Shown piece after piece: positions 18,022-23,576 of a stretch of 23,576 nucleotides of DNA. The notes beneath the pieces were generated by a model that searched no databases, was not told the DNA's origin, and saw nothing but the letters and a program-made list of their open reading frames with translations. The stretch's first letter is position 1. Each line of letters begins with the position of its first letter. Source of the stretch: Chara braunii (Eukaryota > Streptophyta > Charophyceae > Charales > Characeae); contig BFEA01000537.1 in the NCBI GenBank assembly GCA_003427395.1, positions 414,586 through 438,161 on the forward strand, given 5' to 3'. Both the position numbers and the translations under genes were made by a program.

Positions 18022-18475
18022 GGTCCCTCATCGGAGATCTCTTTTGTACTATCATTTCATTTCAATTTTAACGGATATCTCGAGCGCACGGGATCCGTCC
18101 CATCTTTTCTTTGATCTTTACTATGGCTCGCCCCCCACCCCCGCGGCCCCCCAAGAAATCTCCCTTTTTTCCCCTTCGATCTCGAGATTGCATCATTTCA
18201 ATGTCATTGCACTGTGTCTATCCATGTCCCTCCTGTTGTGCTTGCTTCCCCGCTGGTCCATGACCACGAGGAGTGTGTCGGCGCGTTATGATGGCTGGAT
18301 CTGGGCAACTGTTCGTCTAGATACAGTCCGTCGGGGCGATAGTTGGTGTTGCAGTCTGCTATGCTACCCTGTTCACCCAATAGAACGGCCGGTCATTATA
18401 CCTGAACCCGGGCAACTTTTAGTCTAGATACAGTGCAGTGATACATTCGGGTGAAGAGGGTAGGCAATATGATCG

Positions 18476-18506
<31 letters not shown>

Positions 18507-18508
18507 TG
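18476..18508. repeat. (GCGT)n microsatellite
   Basis: About eight perfect GCGT/CGTG units. Confidence 0.95.
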
Positions 18509-18751
18509 ATCGATGATCATGTTTTTTACGCATCAGCCCTTTTGTCTGACTTTCAGATGTCGTCGACTCATTTCATTCCTTTCCTCCTTTTTCTCAATTT
18601 CCATTTTTCCTTCCTTTCACGCTGTCATTATTCTGGTGCATGCATCAGCCTTGAAGTTCTCGTAGTGCTCTCGCTTGATTGATGTTGTACTTTCCTCCAA
18701 TCAAAAACTTGGCAATGTCATTGATTGATTGAAGCCGATTTTGTGCTCAAC

Positions 18752-18784
18752 TGATTGATTGATTGATCGATTGATTGATTGATT
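18752..18784. repeat. (GATT)n microsatellite
   Basis: Eight GATT units with one GATC variant. A shorter GATT run (18720-18732) precedes it, and similar arrays end the window at 23482-23576. Confidence 0.95.
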
Positions 18785-19363
18785 AGGCATTGACTAGTGA
18801 AAGCAACCGATCGATCGTTAGGTTACCGCTGTACGACGCTGATGCTGATGCCAATGCTGCTGCTCTCGCTCTCTCCCCCTCCCCCGCTGATTGCTGATGT
18901 TCTCTGCTGGCGTAAAATGCCATAGCCCGTTCACAGTTTGTCCCTCTCGTGTTTTTTTTTTTGTTCTCCCGGCCTTCTGTTCGGCCGTCTGTTAAGGCGG
19001 ATTGCGCTACTGCGACCGTGAGAGTACCCGGGGACCACTCGTGTAGCTGTTGATAGTAGTCCACGAGAGCAGTCTCCCTACCCGGTGACCACTCGGATGA
19101 ACGGTAAGGTGCGGAGATCGAGGTCTGGTCCGGCAGCCATTCACCTTCCTCTGACAGCTTTCGAGACTAGCAGAGTAACGCTTTTTTGTTTTGTGGTTTT
19201 GTCTGTCTCAATTTTCTTCATTTTATGTAGTCACTTAACTGTCGCGATTGGATACCGATGCCTCAGTTAAAACCGGCATGCAGTTTTTTGTTTCCATCTG
19301 TTCGCTGTAGCATCTCGAAGGTAGAGTGGAAGAGATTGGCTTTGTAGGTGGACAATGAATGCA

Positions 19364-19465
<102 letters not shown>

Positions 19466-19561
19466 GATGAGACTCTTGACTCGTCTGGTGCTCTACTGCG
19501 GGAGAGTGGTAGTCAGGTCTGTGGTCATGTTTAACTCTTTCGTTTTGAATTTCTAAATACT

Positions 19562-19633
19562 GAATAAAACCGTTCAAAATAAATGCCCTATTGTTAGGAA
19601 TAAAATCGTTCAAAATAAATGCCCTATTGTTAG
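19562..19633 (+). repeat. 36-bp tandem duplication with one mismatch
   Basis: GAATAAAACCGTTCAAAATA then AATGCCCTATTGTTAG (19562-19597) is repeated at 19598-19633 with a single C-to-T change. It carries two AATAAA words per copy. The near-identity indicates a recent slippage or duplication event. Confidence 0.95.
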
Positions 19634-20250
19634 TTTTGAATTGGCTCTCTGAACCATATAGACTGTTTTTGCCTTTTTTTTTTTTTTTTTTTGGCTCCCT
19701 TCTTATATTTCCTAGCTGGGGTCTTTGTTGAAAATCTGTCCCCTGTTTGTTTGTTTCCTTCCTCGCCCCTCCCACCGCGAACCTATTTTCTCCCCTGCCC
19801 CTCTCTTCCGTTTTTTTTTCATCGAAAGGTCGCGTTTTCGGTAGACGGAGGGCAGAAGATCAAGTCCCAGCTGAACGAAGTTGTTTACTGTAATCTGCCG
19901 TTGGCAATATGCTAAGGCATCATTTCGCTCTCTCTCTCCCCCCCCCTACCCATCTTTTCATCCAACACCGTTCCCTTTTTCTAAAGCTGTATGTCCATGC
20001 TCTGTCACGGTCTGAACCAGTATGGAGATTCCAGCATCCTATTTGATTGATGTCTTGATTCGGTTATTGGAGTCTGAACCCACCGGAGTATACAATGATT
20101 GTGATGTCGTAACCACTCTGACACGTTTGTGTACTAACACTCTATTTGCATATCTGGCGTGTACTTCGAAGTGATGGGGGGAAAGAATCTTCTCGCATTT
20201 GCACCAAGATTTGCCCGTTTTGAGAAGTAGGAGTGCGCCGGGGGGGAATT

Positions 20251-20255
<5 letters not shown>
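19634..20255. other. No gene recognised
   Basis: Poly-T at about 19674-19692 and pyrimidine-rich DNA to about 19980. Frames are short and without domains. Confidence 0.5.

Positions 20256-20316
<61 letters not shown>
20256..20316 (+). repeat. (GA)n microsatellite
   Basis: About 30 uninterrupted GA units. Confidence 0.95.
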
Positions 20317-20317
<1 letters not shown>

Positions 20318-20329
20318 GTCCTCGTTCCT

Positions 20330-20440
20330 CTACAGTTACTCTCGAAATGTGCAAAACGAGAGTGAATCTTCCGCTAGAACATGGAAAGATACACGGCCAT
20401 GATTTTTGTCTTTTGCGCATGTCGAGAGTAGTGGAGCTGC
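20330..20440. repeat. Imperfect hairpin, copy C of the dispersed palindrome family
   Basis: TTACTCTCGAAATGTGC (to 20352) pairs with GCGCATGTCGAGAGTAGTGG (from about 20415), 14 of 16 over the core. The intervening TGCAAAACGAGAGTGAATCT and CTAGAACATGGAAAGAT words align with copies A and B. It sits directly after a (GA)n array. Confidence 0.7.
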
Positions 20441-20532
20441 ACCCAGAGAGGTGGCGCATTGTGCGGCTTGCTGCGTGGAACTCGCCGGCTCTCTCTCTCA
20501 CCCCCCTCCGCCCACACCCATTGCTTTTCCCC

Positions 20533-20552
20533 GTTTTTTGTTTTGTTTTGTT

Positions 20553-20587
<35 letters not shown>

Positions 20588-20589
20588 GC
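20533..20589 (+). repeat. (GTTTT)n/(GTT)n microsatellite
   Basis: GTTTT units (20533-20554) pass into about 12 GTT units (20555-20589). Confidence 0.95.
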
Positions 20590-20974
20590 TTTTGTCATTA
20601 CTGGTCGTTCCTCCCCCAACCCCCTTCCAACGCGGCGCGTTAATGGCCGCGTCGGGAATTTTTCGCAGGGCGAGGTACTGGTGGTTTAAGGGCAACAGTG
20701 CCCACCCTAACAAGGACCACTATTTTGTTTTCCTGTCCATACCCAACTCCTCCTTTGGAAGGGGTATCCAACCTAACCTGGCGGTTACAGTTGGGTATGG
20801 TCAGGTACGGGCAACGGTTACCCGTTTGCACTCTCTGGTCCATGGTGGTTGTATGTTGAGTTGGGGCTGTGAGAAGTCTCCCTGATGTCCTTGGTTCATG
20901 GGTTGTCTGGGTGTTTGTGCATTTGAGTGTTCTTCTGTCTTCTGGTCTAGCTTCTCACATAAAAACAGACTAGT

Positions 20975-21330
20975 TTTTCAGTAGCTTAGTAGGTTGACAA
21001 GGGAGATTAAATGGATGAGGTTGTGTTCGAATTCACGTTGTGGTATGTAGGCAAGGCTGCAAGGGTATTGATAACCTTACGGTTCTGCTAGGTAAGAGGG
21101 TAAGAGTCCAAGAGTGGAGGCCGAATCAGGAGGGATCGTGTTGCTAGTTAGAGAGTTTGGGGGGGTCATCCACTAGACACGGAGGGGTTAGGTAGGATGG
21201 CTGTAGACTTGTAACGTGAACAGTTGAGGAGATGAGACTTAGTAGGGGGCTACGAATCAGGTGGGATCCGGTTGTTAGTTGGGGATCTTGTGGCGTTGAG
21301 CCACTAGGCACGGGAGGGGTTACACCACTA
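20975..21330 (+). mobile_element. Possible second tRNA-derived SINE-like sequence
   Basis: TAGCTTAGTAGG (20982-20993) is an exact A-box match. GTGTTCGAATTCAC (21023-21036) is a T-arm-like B box with a self-complementary GTG/CAC stem end, at about tRNA spacing. GAGGTTGTG precedes the B box as AGGTTGTGG does in the SINE at 15.6 kb. The rest of the tRNA cloverleaf is not formed. No tail or TSD is identified, so its limits are guesses. Confidence 0.4.
21122..21326 (+). repeat. Direct duplication of about 70 bp, offset about 129 bp
   Basis: CGAATCAGGAGGGATCGTGT (about 21122) with CCACTAGACACGGAGGGGTT recurs as CGAATCAGGTGGGATCCGGT (about 21251) with CCACTAGGCACGGGAGGGGT. The two copies differ at several positions and are moderately old. 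Confidence 0.8.
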
Positions 21331-21720
21331 CTATCTCCACCCTTGGAAATTAGGGCCGTCCGGTAGGAAAACGTACTGCTTGACAATGTGGCGCTGGCCT
21401 ACCGGTAGTTGAGGTGACTAATGGCCATCCCCACACATGAGGTCCAAGTCCCGGCTAGTGGGACCTGCGGTTGGAGGCGGCTGAATCACCTGGTGGCCAC
21501 CGGTGGTGGGGTCCTATGAACTTCATGCTTTCTGCCCGCATCTGGGCTGGATTCGCTGAGTCATGAATGTTCTTTTGTTTTTTTTTGTTTTCGTTCGTCG
21601 AGATGTGGCCGTTCGAACATGGGCCTCGCCACAGCACTGTCAAAATGGCCTGTGGACAAAAAGTGTGGTGGGTGCATCTGGCCATGTTTGGAGGGGAAGT
21701 TGGTCCATCATTGTGCGGAC
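21331..21720. other. No gene recognised
   Basis: GC-rich mixed DNA with T-rich words at about 21573-21590. I see no gene or RNA. Confidence 0.5.
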
Positions 21721-21723
21721 CTG

Positions 21724-21862
21724 GAGAGTGGTGTGGCCACACCCAACGTTGAGAGTTGTGCAGCGATGGCCAGTGGGCATAGCCACACCACTCTCAACAT
21801 GTGCAAAATGAGAAAATGAGAATGAACTTCCAACAAGAACATGTGCAGATGCACCCTTGGCA
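21724..21862. repeat. Copy B of the dispersed palindrome family
   Basis: GAGAGTGGTGTGG (21724-21736) is the exact complement of CCACACCACTCTC (21783-21795). The continuation CAACATGTGCAAAATGAG, AATGAACTTCCAACAAGAAC, ATGTGCAGATGCACCC aligns with copy A at 10091-10142. A (GA)n array follows directly. Confidence 0.75.
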
Positions 21863-21863
21863 G

Positions 21864-21867
<4 letters not shown>

Positions 21868-21915
<48 letters not shown>

Positions 21916-21943
21916 AAGAGAAGAGAAGAGAAGAGAAGAGATA
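21868..21943 (+). repeat. (GA)n then (AAGAG)n microsatellite
   Basis: About 21 GA units change to six AAGAG pentamers. Minus-strand Ser-Leu frames through this are artefacts. Confidence 0.95.
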
Positions 21944-22095
21944 GAGAAACGGCAGCAATCACACGGCCGCGAAATGGCATTGTCGGCTCCCGGCAGAACG
22001 CCCCCTCGATGTTTCCCTTCGCCACCCCACCCAGGCAAAATAGCGACTAAATTCATGTGCAGAACGCAGGGGAAAACGTACCTGACTTGACAGTG

Positions 22096-22116
22096 TTTTT
22101 TTTTTTTTCCGCATCT

Positions 22117-22158
<42 letters not shown>
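22096..22158. repeat. Two poly-T tracts (13 and 40 bases)
   Basis: T13 at 22096-22108 and T40 at 22119-22158. Either could be the A-tail of a minus-strand retroelement whose body would lie to the right, but I find no recognisable LINE or SINE body there. Confidence 0.9.
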
Positions 22159-22160
<2 letters not shown>

Positions 22161-23479
22161 ATCCTCTTCGTTGCAGCTCTTTACCGCGCATGGACTGCCA
22201 TCTCATTTCAAAGTTTCTGGCTTTGTCTGTCGTCGCAAGAGCGTGGTGCATTGGCGGTCGGCCCTGCCCGTTTTCATATCGGTGAAACCCCGCACTTGTC
22301 ATCTTAGCCCCGCCCCTCCCCACCCGACGACAAACTGACCGCAGGCGTTTCAACTAGCGGTCCCACCTTCAAAAAATTTGGGTCTGTGGGGTGTTGGGCT
22401 GTTGGGCACCGACGTACCGACAAATATGGTCTGCAAGGCCAGGGATGGTGAATTTTGGCCGGTGGGGGTAGTGGTGGTTTAAGTAGTGTGACGCCCAACC
22501 TCACGTCCGGCGCGACTTCCTGATCGGAGTGGGATGTGGGCTTGGAAGTGCGAAAAGGGGTGTGCCAAGGATTTTTGGGGAAAGTGGGGGTGGAGTCCCA
22601 GGTCGGAGCTGAGATCTTCTGTGGCAAGGGTTCAGGGGCATAGGTGCAATAGGGCTAAGGGGCGGGTTACTTTCGTTCTGATGGCGGTCGATGTCGTGCA
22701 GCATAAGGCAGATGGCATGCGTGGTACATCAAGGGCCGTCCGATCCGTCTGTTTTGGTGACGGGGGTTCGGGAGAGGCTCGTTCGTGAGGGTTGCGATGT
22801 CGAGCGCATCGGCCCTCGTGCGAAACGAGGGCCCTCCCGGCCATGTCGCGCAGGAGATGAACTCATAACACATCCTCAAGAGACAAATCGAGAACGACGC
22901 ATAACTTTCGGCGAGCCGTCGAAACGGACGCGATTGCATTGCTCCTTCGCCGCTCTAGCCGGGTGCGCCAACTGTACATCCCGCGGTCCCCTACGATAGG
23001 ATAGGTTTTCGTGGGGCATATGCTTGCATCCCTAAGGGGCTCTCACCACCATTAGGGACGTATCCCTATCGAGCTACTGATCCACGCGCGAAGACTTTTA
23101 AATGCAATCGCAGAGGTAGATCAGCCGAGGGCGTTTGCTCGTCTCGCTGCAGTATAGGAAATGTTTGACTAAATGCTGAATGGATCCGAACGCCATTCGT
23201 TCCCTGGGGCGCTGATCAGTGAATCCCCCCCGGCGGCGGAAAGGCGCGGCTAAGTCCTCGGCCGCGGCCAGGCCGCGAAGCCCGCGGACGCGCGCATTCG
23301 CGGACACGTGGCGGCCGCAGGGGAGGGGGTTTGAAGATTCTGATGGCGCCACATGGCGGCGCATCCCCTGCCCCAACCCCCCCACAAAAAAAAAACGAAA
23401 AAGATCAACTTTTAGTGGGGAGGTATGGGCAAAATGCAACGAAAATGGGGAAAAATGGGCGGGGTTGCCCCGCCCCACC

Positions 23480-23481
<2 letters not shown>
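22159..23481. other. GC-rich stretch, no gene recognised in about 1.3 kb
   Basis: Frames on both strands (for example 23098-23478 minus, 22691-22999 plus) give Arg/Pro-rich peptides with no known domain. Base composition is CpG-rich (notably 22790-22960 and 23220-23340) and could be a promoter or a gene-proximal region continuing beyond the window, but no start signal is identifiable. Confidence 0.45.
22811..22833. other. Short perfect GC hairpin
   Basis: GGCCCTCGT and ACGAGGGCC form a 9-bp perfect stem with a GCGAA loop. No T-run follows, and this is a nuclear eukaryotic context, so it is not called a terminator. Confidence 0.6.
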
Positions 23482-23512
<31 letters not shown>

Positions 23513-23576
23513 CTGATTGATTGATTGACTGGTGGGGGAGGGGTTTCCCCCCGCGCGATTGATTGATTGATTGATT
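23482..23576 (+). repeat. (GATT)n arrays at the right window edge
   Basis: Two arrays (23482-23529 and 23557-23576) are separated by a GC-rich 27-bp spacer with GGGGGAGGGG and CCCCCCG. The second is cut by the window end. Confidence 0.95.

Noticed and set aside
18044-18427. 127-codon frame downstream of the beta-helix gene
   Set aside because: It begins next to the rRNA fragment and has no domain or signal; likely chance.
22811-22833. Intrinsic (Rho-independent) terminator
   Set aside because: No T-run follows the hairpin, and the window is eukaryotic nuclear DNA.

Overview
The window reads as repeat-dense, gene-poor nuclear DNA from a eukaryote, most likely of the green lineage. The reasons are: long microsatellites ((GT)n, (GA)n, (TA)n, (GATT)n), poly-T/poly-A tracts, a tRNA-headed SINE with a target-site duplication, a decayed LINE with a zf-RVT-type C-terminus, foldback/MITE-like inverted repeats, and a short fragment that resembles plant-type mitochondrial small-subunit rRNA. 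A streptophyte (charophyte) alga such as Chara would fit, but that is a guess from genome style, not an identification. There is no operon structure, Shine-Dalgarno pattern or CRISPR array.

Only one convincing protein-coding gene is visible: an intronless ORF at 16721-17785 (+). It encodes a probably secreted, cysteine-rich right-handed beta-helix protein with repeated GGA(I/V) and FxxN motifs of the polymorphic-membrane-protein (Pmp) type. About 150 bp past its stop codon lies the antisense organellar SSU rRNA fragment (17937-18021).

Layout. 1-136: (CTAT)n/(GT)n. 721-985: a GC-rich tandem repeat. 1339-1722: an AT-rich tandem repeat with a roughly 105-124 bp period. 2100-4150: no gene seen. 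4158-6570: a diverged tandem family separated by (GA)n/(TA)n arrays and split by a 1.46-kb composite inverted-repeat element (4946-6408) with a GC-rich GTTCGGGCG-type core and (TA)n on both sides. 8142-8504: a foldback element whose arms are phased at exactly 30 bp. 9834-10482: a probable non-autonomous element with 40-bp terminal inverted repeats and an internal hairpin that recurs at 20.3 and 21.7 kb. 10775-11050 and 15700-15995: relatives of the 4.9-6.4 kb element. 11087-12600 (-): a 5'-truncated LINE relic with its poly-A tail. 15167-15661 (-): a SINE with a 13-bp duplication. 16721-17785: the gene. 18.0-23.6 kb: microsatellites, a second tRNA-like sequence near 20982, several short direct duplications, and GC-rich DNA with no recognisable gene.

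The window is therefore mostly a record of transposon and microsatellite dynamics around one secreted-protein gene. The least ordinary structures are the inverted-repeat elements, which appear to belong to undescribed or at least unrecognised families.
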